Part shown: positions 18,480 to 26,253 of the stretch, one piece after another
Position numbering within the stretch: the stretch's first letter is position 1
Layout: every line of letters begins with the position of its first letter
NCBI RefSeq assembly: GCF_001895925.1
Contig: NZ_MPPI01000010.1
Span: 141,390 to 188,523 of the forward strand
Direction of reading: 5' to 3'
Origin: Phormidesmis priestleyi ULC007
GTDB lineage: Bacteria; Cyanobacteriota; Cyanobacteriia; Leptolyngbyales; Leptolyngbyaceae
DNA length: 47,134 bases
Position numbers and translations under genes: made by a program
Notes under the pieces: generated by a model
What the model was told of the DNA's origin: nothing
What the model saw: the letters and a program-made list of their open reading frames with translations, nothing else
Database searches by the model: none

Positions 18480-18754
18480 TCTTTATACTCACCTCAGAAA
18501 CCTAGTTCTGTCGGGAGAAGTGATGTCTGAGAAAGCTGCTTACAGTAGTTGATTATCTTTCGAGCTAGATACTCGTCTTTAATGTCAGATACATTTCTTG
18601 ACAAACAGAGGAAAAGGAGTGCTTCAAACGCCTGAGTTATACTGTCCCAACCTAGCCCTAAACTTGATTCAATCCGGTTGAACTACGCGATCGTCTACTA
18701 ACAAGCCGCAGCCAACTGAGTGCTGGAAATTAAACGCGAAGATTTGATACCAAC

Positions 18755-20119
18755 ATGAACGCGCAAAAAACGTTACTACAAAAAACCTGGAAACTCTTGC
18801 TGCGGGCAACTAGCCTACTGATCGTTGGAGGAGTTTTTCTCGCGCTTCCTGCCCGATCGCAAACAACCATTCCTCAAGCTACTGCCGCAGCCAGAGCTAA
18901 ACAGCGCGAACAGCAGGTGAACCAAACGCGCCCCGATCGCTACGATCTCAGCCGCTACCCGGTCAACGACGCTAACGAACGCTATTGGCGCAATTTGCTC
19001 TGGTCAACTGCGATCACAGAACCTCAGCTTGCGTCAGTTGATGCGGCGATCGCTCAAATTCTCTCGTTGACTACTCACCGTAACCTCTCCAGCGCTCAAG
19101 GACGAACCCTTGAAATGGCAATGCAGGTCGGAACGCAGCTTTATCTCAGCAATCCTGCTCAATATGAGGGTGTCAAGCAGCAGTTTTTACAAACCCTTGA
19201 GCGCAGTTCTGATGCAGAGTGGGTTGCCATGGCAGTTTCGGCATTGGTGCAAGGCGGTGCTGATTCCGAGACGCGATCGCAGTGGCGCGATCTCATTCAG
19301 CAACGCTTTCCTCAATGGCGCAATCACCCGGCTCTATTCACGACGCTGCAAACGATCGAGAGTCTTGATCGTCCCCGTGTCACACCGCCTTTAAAGGATC
19401 TGTTGACCTGGACAATTGCCCCTGGTCAGCTTCAGATGTATGTGATTTGCCGACCCGATCGCGGCGTTCTCTGTCAAACGATTTTAAAAGATCGCCAGGG
19501 TGAGTTTGTTCGTCAAAACGGTCAGTTGTGGTCAGTGCCCTTGCTGACGCGATCGCTGCATGGCTTATCCAGCGTCTTCACTCGTGGGCAAACCCCGCAG
19601 GGGATCTATCGCTTAGAGGGCAGTGTTCCTCAACCCGATACCGAGTTTTTTAGAGCCTATGGCACCTTTTCGTTAGTCAAGCTGTTCACTCCGTTTGAGC
19701 CTGGAGTGAAAGCATTTTTGCCCAATCGTCCGGGTCAAATCAGTGGGTTGTCTGCCTATCAGTCACTGCTGCCTCCTGCTTGGCGTAACGATTTTTCGAT
19801 GCAGCAGAGCTATTGGGCAGGGAAAGCGGGTCGAGGGCTATTCCGAGTGCATGGAAGTGGGGAAGCGCCAACCTTTTTCACAAATAACAGCCGCTACCCA
19901 GACAGTGCGGGTTGGAATCCGACGATCGGCTGTCTTTCTGCTCTAGAACTCTATGATCAAACGGGACGACTTCAGCAAGCCGATATGCCCAAGATCTTGA
20001 GTGCCCTAACCGCCGCTGGTGGACAGAATTTTTCGGGCTATTTGATTGTGGTTGAGCTTCCCGATCAGTCCAACACATCAATATCAATACAGGAGATTGA
20101 GTCCATGATCAGGAAATAA
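18755..20119 (+). CDS. Exported L,D-transpeptidase-like protein
   Basis: 454 residues. A signal peptide (hydrophobic LLIVGGVFLALPARS to about residue 35) is followed by a helical Arg/Gln-rich region. The second half resembles a YkuD/L,D-transpeptidase core: VHGSG with H366 and, 27 residues later, NPTIGCLSALELYD with C393. This fits the H...(S/T)xGC(I/V)(R/S) active-site pattern, although the usual SHGC is TIGC here. Predicted role: cross-linking or attaching to peptidoglycan in the periplasm. The next gene is an envelope polysaccharide-modifying enzyme. The catalytic assignment is moderate, export is sure. Confidence 0.65.
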   Translation: MNAQKTLLQKTWKLLLRATSLLIVGGVFLALPARSQTTIPQATAAARAKQREQQVNQTRPDRYDLSRYPVNDANERYWRNLLWSTAITEPQLASVDAAIAQILSLTTHRNLSSAQGRTLEMAMQVGTQLYLSNPAQYEGVKQQFLQTLERSSDAEWVAMAVSALVQGGADSETRSQWRDLIQQRFPQWRNHPALFTTLQTIESLDRPRVTPPLKDLLTWTIAPGQLQMYVICRPDRGVLCQTILKDRQGEFVRQNGQLWSVPLLTRSLHGLSSVFTRGQTPQGIYRLEGSVPQPDTEFFRAYGTFSLVKLFTPFEPGVKAFLPNRPGQISGLSAYQSLLPPAWRNDFSMQQSYWAGKAGRGLFRVHGSGEAPTFFTNNSRYPDSAGWNPTIGCLSALELYDQTGRLQQADMPKILSALTAAGGQNFSGYLIVVELPDQSNTSISIQEIESMIRK

Positions 20120-20126
20120 AGCTCTT

Positions 20127-20149
20127 TCTCTCAGTCGCTGATTGAGAGA
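20127..20149 (+). terminator. Weak hairpin after the L,D-transpeptidase-like gene
   Basis: TCTCTCA (20127-20133) and TGAGAGA (20143-20149) form a seven-base-pair stem with a nine-base loop, 8 bases past the stop codon. There is no strong T-run after it, so it may slow rather than end transcription before the next gene. Confidence 0.3.
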
Positions 20150-20232
20150 TTTAGGGGATGTGATCCATAACACCTTGAGATTGCCGCAAAATCGGTTAGA
20201 TCTAGCAACAGAGTTGCTGCTAACGTTGATTT

Positions 20233-22098
20233 ATGAAGCTATCCCACTGGACTAAATTTCTCAGTCTGCTGAAACGCGGGTATCTAAAGTCCAGGCTTAA
20301 CCGCTTCATGCTGATCAGCCTGCCTTTATTTGTTTTGACGCTTTCACTCGTCGTTTCTACCTCAAATGGGATGCTGCCCAAACTATCACTGATTAACCCC
20401 GCAGGAGTAGGTCTGCTGGCTGCGAAGAGATTTTCGCCGATTCTCTCCAATTTTGATATTTCTTTGACTCCTTTGTGTCGCCAAGGCAACTCGATCGGAT
20501 ATCAAGCTTCGACCTCTATGGGCAACCCTGCGGCGCTTGGTGGAGCAAATCACTCGGTTCGAGATGCAAACGTGAGCGGTCAATTAGAAGCGATCGCCCC
20601 AGCTTGGAAAGATACGACCGCTGCCCCACCGTTCCCTCAAATTCATGGGCGGGCACGATTGGCAAAAGTTCCCGTGGTCATGTATCACGACATCATTGCC
20701 GAGAAAAAAGTTTTCTTTGATGTCACGCCCGAAGAGTTTGAGGCAGCGCTGCAATTAATTCAAAAAAATGGCCTCACGCCGATTAGTTTAGATCAGTTAG
20801 TCGAACATCTCAAGACCGGAATTCCGTTGCCCAAAAAGCCGATCGTGCTGACCTTTGACGATGGCTATCAAGGACATTATCGATTTGTGTATCCCCTATT
20901 AAAGAAGTATGGATATCCCGGTGCGTTTGCCATTTACCCATCTAAAATGGGCACGACAAAAGGGCGATCGAGCATTAGCTGGGCACAACTTCGAGAAATG
21001 GCAGCCGATCCATTAGTGACGATCGCGTCTCATAGTCTCACTCATCCTCTCGATTTGAGAGAGTCTACAGACGCGCAGCTTCAGCAGGAATTTGTCGAGT
21101 CGAAGCGCATTTTAGAAACAGAACTCAGTCAATCGATTAAGTATTTTGTTTATCCTTCTGGCAAGAATGACGATCGCGTTCAGCAAGGAATTCAGCAAGC
21201 TGGATATGAAGCCGCCTGGACGATGAATGATGAAGAAACTCGATTTGCTGAAGATTCAGAGAATTTGTTGACGATCGATCGCATCGGTCAGTCTCAATTA
21301 GCAGAGGTAATCGAAAAAGCTGATGGCGGGCCGGCTCTCAGCTTTTTGGGCGATTCATCAAACTTTTATGCGCCCGTTCAACTGACTCGCACGACAGTCA
21401 GTAAGGTGCCGTTAATTTTTGCGTCTGGCGGCAAACCGATCACCATTCACGCAGACAAGCGCTATCAAGTTCCTGAAATTATCGCTAAAACGAGGGCGAT
21501 CGCAGCGGTTGACGGGACTTTTTTCTCGCTCAAATCTCTCGATTCTAATCAAATGATTGGCCCAATTTTCAGTCAAACCACAGGCAAATTCATTCCCGGA
21601 AATCCTAAAGAACTGCCTCTGATTCAAGGACGACCCTTGGTGCTGATCAACGCCAGCACGGTGCGGTTTGTTCCCTTTGATCCCAGTCGGCACAACACCC
21701 AGGCTGGCATGGAGAGTGACTTACCTGGGCTAACTGATGCTTTTGTTGCGGCGGCTTGGCTGGTCAAAGACGGTCTGCCTCAAGACGCTCAAAGCTTTGG
21801 CAAACTGTATGGATTTGATGCGGAGCGCGATCGGGCCTTTTGGGGCATCGACTGGGCAAACCGTCCGGTAGTCGGCGTATCGGGTGATTATGTCAACTCG
21901 GTAAAGTTTGGAGAAGTGCTTAGTCGAGCTGGATTGCGAGATGCGATCATGCTCGATTCGGGAGCCAGCGCCTCTCTTGCCTATCAAGGTGAGTCGATGA
22001 TGAGTTACATACCTCGTCCGGTTCCTCATGTCGTCGCGCTGTTGCCGCCTGAGTCAGGTGCAGACGCTGCTTGCAAAGTGGCATCTAGCCAGAACTAA
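20233..22098 (+). CDS. Polysaccharide deacetylase fused to phosphodiester glycosidase (NAGPA) domain
   Basis: 621 residues with an N-terminal signal anchor (about 25-45). The NodB-type deacetylase domain begins VPVVMYHDII and has motif 1 LTFDDGYQGHY (about 206-215), motif 2 ASHSLTHP with the H-x3-H metal ligands (about 265-272) and motif 3 YFVYPSG. The C-terminal part has AAVDGTFFSLKS (about 425) and MLDSGASASLAYQGE (about 574), matching the NAGPA/phosphodiester glycosidase family (PF09992). Deacetylation of an N-acetylated sugar and removal of a phosphodiester-linked GlcNAc are the family reactions; the natural glycan is unknown. Its stop overlaps the stop of the convergent acetyltransferase gene. 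Confidence 0.88.
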   Translation: MKLSHWTKFLSLLKRGYLKSRLNRFMLISLPLFVLTLSLVVSTSNGMLPKLSLINPAGVGLLAAKRFSPILSNFDISLTPLCRQGNSIGYQASTSMGNPAALGGANHSVRDANVSGQLEAIAPAWKDTTAAPPFPQIHGRARLAKVPVVMYHDIIAEKKVFFDVTPEEFEAALQLIQKNGLTPISLDQLVEHLKTGIPLPKKPIVLTFDDGYQGHYRFVYPLLKKYGYPGAFAIYPSKMGTTKGRSSISWAQLREMAADPLVTIASHSLTHPLDLRESTDAQLQQEFVESKRILETELSQSIKYFVYPSGKNDDRVQQGIQQAGYEAAWTMNDEETRFAEDSENLLTIDRIGQSQLAEVIEKADGGPALSFLGDSSNFYAPVQLTRTTVSKVPLIFASGGKPITIHADKRYQVPEIIAKTRAIAAVDGTFFSLKSLDSNQMIGPIFSQTTGKFIPGNPKELPLIQGRPLVLINASTVRFVPFDPSRHNTQAGMESDLPGLTDAFVAAAWLVKDGLPQDAQSFGKLYGFDAERDRAFWGIDWANRPVVGVSGDYVNSVKFGEVLSRAGLRDAIMLDSGASASLAYQGESMMSYIPRPVPHVVALLPPESGADAACKVASSQN

Positions 22099-23276
22099 AA
22101 ATGATCAGGCATCCAGGGAGGCGATCCTGCAAATAGTTGGGTGGCGATCGTCAAAGCAGAATCGGTTGCTGTTAAGCGATCGCACCCCTGTAACTGACGA
22201 GGAGAAAACAACCCAGTGTAAAGCGGTGATAAGCTGCTGACCTCAATCTGCAAGTCTCCTCGCCCTCCATCGGTCACAGTTCCAACGCCATTGGCAACGG
22301 TCAGAATTAATTTTCCCCCATTGGCAGGCAGTAACGGGTCTTGAATCTCAAAATGCAATTCTGCTGCGATGCCTGCTGGATATTTGCGGGCTTCAAGAGC
22401 TTGCCGAACATTGACAATTCGCAGCATCCAGCGAGTCAGCGATCGAATTTTGACATTGTTTTGCTCTGGCAGAAACAGGGTTAACGTGTCGATCGCAGCG
22501 CTTCGCCACTGAATTGTCTCAATTTGAGAACGATGAGCCGCCATAAAAGACCAAAATCGTCTGACCGCAGCAGGCGTTAGCAACACCCAATCTTTCACCA
22601 CCAGCCGCCAGCGATCGCCTTCACACTGCTGCTGAAAAATGATGTAGCCTTCTGGCTGGGCGGCTGTCCCCAGTCGATAAGCATAAGGAGGAATGTCTTT
22701 TCGAGATTCTAACAGCCCTTGCCAAATCGCAGAATTGCGATCGAGAAAGCCGTTAATTTGTTGGGCTTGCTGTTGATAAAGGGCGGCAAATTCAGTCGGG
22801 TCAAGCGAGATTGGCTCGATCGGCATTGAATCGTCTCGAAGCTCAATGCTGCTGGTGGCAATCTTCCAGGTGCAAAGGGTTCCGGCTTGTTCATACCCGG
22901 CTTTGCGGTAGAGAGGTTGAGCCGCCGAATACAAAACTGAAAGCGGCCTTCCTTGAGCGTGAAGTTCTTGCAGCATGTTTTGCATCAGGGCGATTGCTGC
23001 CCCTTTGCCTCGATAGTCGGGCGCAATTCCCACTGCTGCAATGCCAACCATTGGCACACACGCCGCACCGTACCACTGCCCCATTTGCAGCAGCCCCAAC
23101 CCGCCAATCACTCGCCCGCGATCGTAGAGAATCCGAACGTTCTCGCTCCCGATTCGGTTGAGGTAAACCGATTCATCATTGGGCGGACTGTTAAAGCATT
23201 GTGCCAAAACCTGTCCGAACTGCTGCACTTCGGTATAATCTGCTGGAATGCGATACTCAAATTGACCCGAAGACAT
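22095..23276 (-). CDS. GNAT acetyltransferase of the Eis type with SCP2-like C-terminal domain
   Basis: 393 residues. The N-terminal GNAT domain contains the acetyl-CoA loop VGIAPDYRGKGAAIALMQ (about 83-99) and LYSAAQPLYRKAGYEQ. The second GNAT-like module and a sterol-carrier-like C-terminus (LHFEIQDPLLPANGGKLILTV) complete the Eis architecture. In mycobacterial Eis, a Tyr and the free C-terminal Phe carboxylate are catalytic. Here Y123 is in the corresponding GRFGYG-like loop and the protein ends PDHF, so both are preserved. Role: acetylation of amine substrates, native target unknown. The stop (TAG) overlaps the TAA of the convergent gene by two bases. Confidence 0.85.
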   Translation of the reverse strand: MSSGQFEYRIPADYTEVQQFGQVLAQCFNSPPNDESVYLNRIGSENVRILYDRGRVIGGLGLLQMGQWYGAACVPMVGIAAVGIAPDYRGKGAAIALMQNMLQELHAQGRPLSVLYSAAQPLYRKAGYEQAGTLCTWKIATSSIELRDDSMPIEPISLDPTEFAALYQQQAQQINGFLDRNSAIWQGLLESRKDIPPYAYRLGTAAQPEGYIIFQQQCEGDRWRLVVKDWVLLTPAAVRRFWSFMAAHRSQIETIQWRSAAIDTLTLFLPEQNNVKIRSLTRWMLRIVNVRQALEARKYPAGIAAELHFEIQDPLLPANGGKLILTVANGVGTVTDGGRGDLQIEVSSLSPLYTGLFSPRQLQGCDRLTATDSALTIATQLFAGSPPWMPDHF

Positions 23277-23284
23277 TAAGACTC

Positions 23285-23366
23285 CTCATTCTGATTGCTG
23301 GACGATCGTAAGTCAGAATCTCTCAAATGTAAGCTGCCCAGGCTGAGAAAAACGCTGTCTAGCTAC
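23285..23366 (+). repeat. Imperfect direct repeat, left copy
   Basis: Begins CTCATTCTGATTGCTGGACG and ends CTGTCTAGCTAC. A diverged copy is at 24602-24690 in the same orientation. Shared blocks are CTCATTCTGA, GACGATCGTA, AGGCTGA, AAAAC and CTGTCTAGCTAC, in the same order. The two copies bracket the toxin-antitoxin genes. The left copy sits directly upstream of the acetyltransferase gene and may carry its promoter. Confidence 0.65.
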
Positions 23367-23442
23367 ATAAAAACGAAATAACGAGCAGTTAATTCAAAAT
23401 GCTATTCTAATGAAAAGAAATTGCTAAAACACACTAAAATAT

Positions 23443-23664
23443 ATGACTAATTTATTGACAGAAGCTTTCAGAAAAGCACGGGATTTACCGGATTATTTGC
23501 AAGATGAACTTGCTGAACAATTAATCGAAGATGTTGAAAATGAAATAAAATGGCAGCAACTATTATCCCGACCGCAGAGTATGAAGTTAGACGAGCTTGC
23601 AGAAAAAGCTCTCAGTGATTCCATGAATGGTAAGACTAGGGAAATAGGTTTTGATGAACTATGA
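23443..23664 (+). CDS. Antitoxin-like small protein
   Basis: 73 residues, MTNLLTEAFRKARDLPDYLQ through AEQLIEDVENEIKWQQLL to KTREIGFDEL. This pattern is familiar from the antitoxin half of cyanobacterial RelE/ParE-type toxin-antitoxin modules, where the toxin starts at a four-base overlap with the antitoxin stop. Here such an overlap (ATG at 23661) opens only a 19-codon frame, MKSAIHCTSNVLL..., so the toxin has been lost. It lies in an accessory stretch bounded by the imperfect direct repeat. Confidence 0.6.
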   Translation: MTNLLTEAFRKARDLPDYLQDELAEQLIEDVENEIKWQQLLSRPQSMKLDELAEKALSDSMNGKTREIGFDEL

Positions 23665-23693
23665 AGTCAGCAATCCACTGTACCAGTAACGTT

Positions 23694-24176
23694 CTACTGC
23701 GTCAGAATTTGAGTCAATAATTCTGGTGCAATCCGAAATCCAGCTTTGTTTATCAAGTCGTCAATAACAAGCTGTAATGATTCGATCTCACCTAGCTGTT
23801 TAGCCCGAAGCAAAATTCCTAAAACTCCCGTTACTTTCAATCCCAGAGACTTGGCAACTTTTCTGCCTTCACGCTCATCCAGAAGCGTCCAATCTGCCTT
23901 AAGCTCAATGGCAAGGGCGATCGCTTCAGCTTCTCCTCGATCCAGTGTCTGCTTCAAAAGTTGAGCAAGGGGTTCGTTACTTACCTCTTGACCCTGAATC
24001 TAACCCGATGAAATTGCGTCACGAATTGCTTGAGAACCCGATCGCTCTTCACTAACTTTCAACTCATCTAACACAGCATTTGGAACCAGAATTTCACCAA
24101 ACTGCTGATGCAAGAGGATAAGCTGATTCACGATCGCCAGATTGAGAATTGGCGAAGTGTTACTCACTACGGGCAT
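23694..24176 (-). pseudogene. DUF3368 (PIN-like) toxin with in-frame amber stop
   Basis: From ATG (MPVVSNTSPILNLAIVNQL) the frame reads through VLDELKVSEERSGSQAIRDAISSG and hits TAG at 24002-24000. It then continues in the same frame through EVSNEPLAQLLKQTLDRGEA and ADWTLLDEREGRKVAKSLGL to the stop. The family usually has Trp at the stop position, so one TGG-to-TAG change explains it. Read-through length is 160 residues, the family norm. DUF3368 proteins are PIN-domain-like RNase toxins; the acidic residues (SNTSPI, EAEAIALA, LLDE) are intact on either side. The gene is inactive unless the stop is suppressed. It overlaps the UPF0175 antitoxin gene. Confidence 0.85.
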
Positions 24177-24414
24177 AGCTTAAATCATCATCTAATTCTG
24201 TAAAACCGTAATGCCGTACTACTCCACGAAGAGCCAGCAGTTGCCCAAACTCGTATTTATCCATCTCAGCTAATTCTCGTGCTTTACCAAAGGAGAGAAT
24301 GTCTTGTGTATAGAGCGCAATGGCTAATTCTCGACGTAATTCCTGCTCAATACGCGGTTCTGGTAAGCGAAGAGCTTGCACAATAGAGTCAGAAATTGAG
24401 ATCTGTAGTCCCAT
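24160..24414 (-). CDS. UPF0175-family antitoxin
   Basis: 84 residues from MGLQISISDSIVQALRLPEP to LDDDLSYARSE. UPF0175 proteins are the usual antitoxin partners of DUF3368 toxins, and here the two genes overlap by 17 bases, as in intact pairs. I chose the internal ATG because it has an AAGGAAA ribosome site, whereas an upstream ATG would add 15 atypical residues. The middle contains a ribbon-helix-helix-like helical pair, KARELAEMDKYEFGQLL. It appears intact although its toxin is broken. Confidence 0.85.
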   Translation of the reverse strand: MGLQISISDSIVQALRLPEPRIEQELRRELAIALYTQDILSFGKARELAEMDKYEFGQLLALRGVVRHYGFTELDDDLSYARSE

Positions 24415-24488
24415 TTTCCTTAAGGTCAAAACGATTTGTCTGATATTATCATGGTACACCTGACGACTTCAGTTGTTAGCTTGGCACA

Positions 24489-24575
24489 GTCTAGCAACTC
24501 AAATGCAGCAGACGGTTGAAAGCCTCTGGTGCTGAGTTTAAGGTTATCTACCACCGCTGATTTGAGCCGTTAGGT
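24489..24575 (+). other. attC-like imperfect hairpin (site 1)
   Basis: Left arm GTCTAGC-AA-CTCAAATGCAG, right arm CTGATTTGAG-CC-GTTAGGT. The L-like arms pair with one extrahelical G. The AA/CC spacer is unpaired, as the central spacer is in integron attC sites. The right R box GTTAGGT fits GTTRRRY; the left box GTCTAGC is degenerate. Length 87 bases, the same as the site downstream of vapC. Orientation plus. Confidence 0.5.
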
Positions 24576-25032
24576 GTTGCTAAGTGGATTCCGAAAAACT
24601 TCTCATTCTGAATTTTGCTTGACGATCGTAGGTTAAAAGACTAGCTTAGATGCAAACTGCTCAGGCTGAAGGAAAACACTGTCTAGCTACTGCAATGCTC
24701 AGGGCGATCGCATCGAAAATTGAGTGTAGCAATCAAAGCACGGGCAATGCTAGGGTAAATAACTCTGGTGCAGGGAACCTGTGGGCTGCCAAGTCGAACT
24801 CAATCTGAGGATATGCGGACAGTTTTCTTGCCGATCCACCTGATCCAGGATGATGGGCAAAATCTTTCTCTCTGAAAAGAAGTTGTGCCGCTTAAGCTGT
24901 TGGTTGGGGCAATGACCTGGAGGCTATCGGTAAGACGGGTCTCTAAAGGTATTGGCGGGGCTGTTGTCGTTAGATTAGATCACGTCTCAGTAAAAAGTTA
25001 TTGAAACTTCTGGTAGAGAGGTAGCTCAGTAA
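24576..25032. other. Non-coding stretch without a recognisable gene
   Basis: No convincing reading frame, tRNA or rRNA. It holds the second copy of the imperfect direct repeat (24602-24690) and then about 340 bases of AT-average sequence in which I see only short, broken frames on either strand. It may be decayed gene material. Confidence 0.5.
24602..24690 (+). repeat. Imperfect direct repeat, right copy
   Basis: Diverged second copy of the element at 23285-23366, in the same orientation. It starts CTCATTCTGAATTTTGCTTG and ends CTGTCTAGCTAC, with several small indels relative to the left copy. It lies just beyond the attC-like site. Confidence 0.65.
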
Positions 25033-25068
25033 TTTATCCTAGAGCTATAGTGGTAGCCCTAGGATAAA
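25033..25068 (+). promoter_or_regulatory. 15-bp inverted repeat ahead of the TIGR04255-like gene
   Basis: TTTATCCTAGAGCTA (25033-25047) and TAGCCCTAGGATAAA (25054-25068) pair at 14 of 15 positions around a six-base loop. It ends 12 bases before the ATG and covers the only purine-rich candidate for a ribosome site. This placement suits an operator for autoregulation or an RNA hairpin limiting translation. Confidence 0.6.
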
Positions 25069-25080
25069 AAGTAGATTTTG

Positions 25081-25872
25081 ATGAATTTGCCAGAGTTTGA
25101 GCGTGTAATTTACAAGCGCAACCCTCTTATAGAGGTTGTCTGTCAATTTCGCTTTCCGCCCATACTCAAGATCTCTCATCAAGAGCCAGTTGAGTTTCAG
25201 GATGAGATTAGGTTTCACTACCCACTTTTTGAGACGACCAGAGCGCAAGTTCCATCAGAAATCTCAAAGATTGTTCAACAATTCGGCTTGCCGCTGCAAA
25301 ATGACGTTGCCTATAGCTTTAAGTCAGAAGATCAAAGATGGAATCTATCTATTACTAAAGATTTTATTGCTCTAACTACTTCTTCATATGAGCGATACGA
25401 GCAATTTAAGCAACGTCTTGAAGAAGCTTTAACGATTTTTGAACGTATATATAAGCCGTCTTTTTATACAAGGGTGGGTCTACGGTATCAGGACTTAATT
25501 GTTCGTTCAAAACTTGGAATCGAGGATAAGAGCTGGTCAGAGTTAATTGCTAAACATATTGCTTCAGAGCTGTATGATCCAGAACTTTCTTCTTCAATTC
25601 AGACAGTAGTAAAAAACCTAATTTTAAAGACAGAAAATGGACAAATTAATTTAACTCATGGACTTGTTGCTGTGAAAGAGTTACAGGAAACCAGTGATGA
25701 GATTGCCTACTTATTTGATGCTGATTTTTACACAGAACAAAAAATAGAGGGAAATGGAGATGTCTGGAACGTACTCAATCAGTTCAACCAATCTGCCGGA
25801 AGGCTCTTTAGGTGGAGCATTACAGATGCTCTCCATAACGCCATGCAACCCCAATCAGTTGACTCAGTATAA
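25081..25872 (+). CDS. TIGR04255-like protein
   Basis: 263 residues. The start MNLPEFERVIYKRNPLIEVV followed by CQFRFPPILKI has the pattern of the sporadically distributed TIGR04255 family (Y-kNPl-eVi-q-rFp-iL), whose function is not established. The centre reads FYTRVGLRYQDLIV and the end is hydrophilic. No signal peptide, no membrane segment, no obvious catalytic residues. It heads three co-directional genes with no CGATCG and AT-rich composition, in contrast to their surroundings, so recent acquisition is likely. The next gene overlaps its end by over 100 bases in another frame. Confidence 0.65.
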   Translation: MNLPEFERVIYKRNPLIEVVCQFRFPPILKISHQEPVEFQDEIRFHYPLFETTRAQVPSEISKIVQQFGLPLQNDVAYSFKSEDQRWNLSITKDFIALTTSSYERYEQFKQRLEEALTIFERIYKPSFYTRVGLRYQDLIVRSKLGIEDKSWSELIAKHIASELYDPELSSSIQTVVKNLILKTENGQINLTHGLVAVKELQETSDEIAYLFDADFYTEQKIEGNGDVWNVLNQFNQSAGRLFRWSITDALHNAMQPQSVDSV

Positions 25873-26233
25873 GCATAGCCAGACTTCATCCGGCGTTGCC
25901 CTCAACAACACAGTTTTTGATAGAGAAAGTGGAAAACCTATCACAATTCAATATCCTTCTTTTGATTTAATAATGTCTGATGCGTCTTTATCCTTTAGAA
26001 CTGATGCGTATCGTTTGTCGTCGGGCAGGTTGGTATTGTTGCTGAAATGCTTGCTTATTATTCAAGACCTCCCAGAAGCTGCCTTAGAAGAAGCTTGTGA
26101 GGAGTTAGGGGGAATTTCTCGCTTCCATAAGAATCGTCTGCCTCAAGCCAGTATACCTACGATTCCTGCAAGTAGTATCCGAGGTAAGTTGAGAGCCACA
26201 CAAGTTAGACCACCCATTGTTTTGGAACCTTAG
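25754..26233 (+). CDS. Hypothetical protein, second gene of the TIGR04255-like cassette
   Basis: Not recognised. Up to 159 residues; the part outside the overlap reads TVFDRESGKPITIQYPSFDL, SLSFRTDAYRLSSGRLVLLL, then EAALEEACEELGGISRFHKNR. The N-terminus overlaps the upstream gene by 119 bases, unusually long, so the true start may be later, for example the Met at base 25826. It is followed after 20 bases by the third gene. The short length and position between two larger proteins suggest a partner or regulator, but that is inference. Confidence 0.5.
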   Translation: MEMSGTYSISSTNLPEGSLGGALQMLSITPCNPNQLTQYKHSQTSSGVALNNTVFDRESGKPITIQYPSFDLIMSDASLSFRTDAYRLSSGRLVLLLKCLLIIQDLPEAALEEACEELGGISRFHKNRLPQASIPTIPASSIRGKLRATQVRPPIVLEP

Positions 26234-26253
26234 ATTGTTTTGTAAGTTATTGC

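Noticed and set aside
24760-25030. Possible protein kinase-like fragment (GIGGAVVVRLDH)
   Set aside because: Too short and without neighbouring kinase motifs; frames are broken on both sides.
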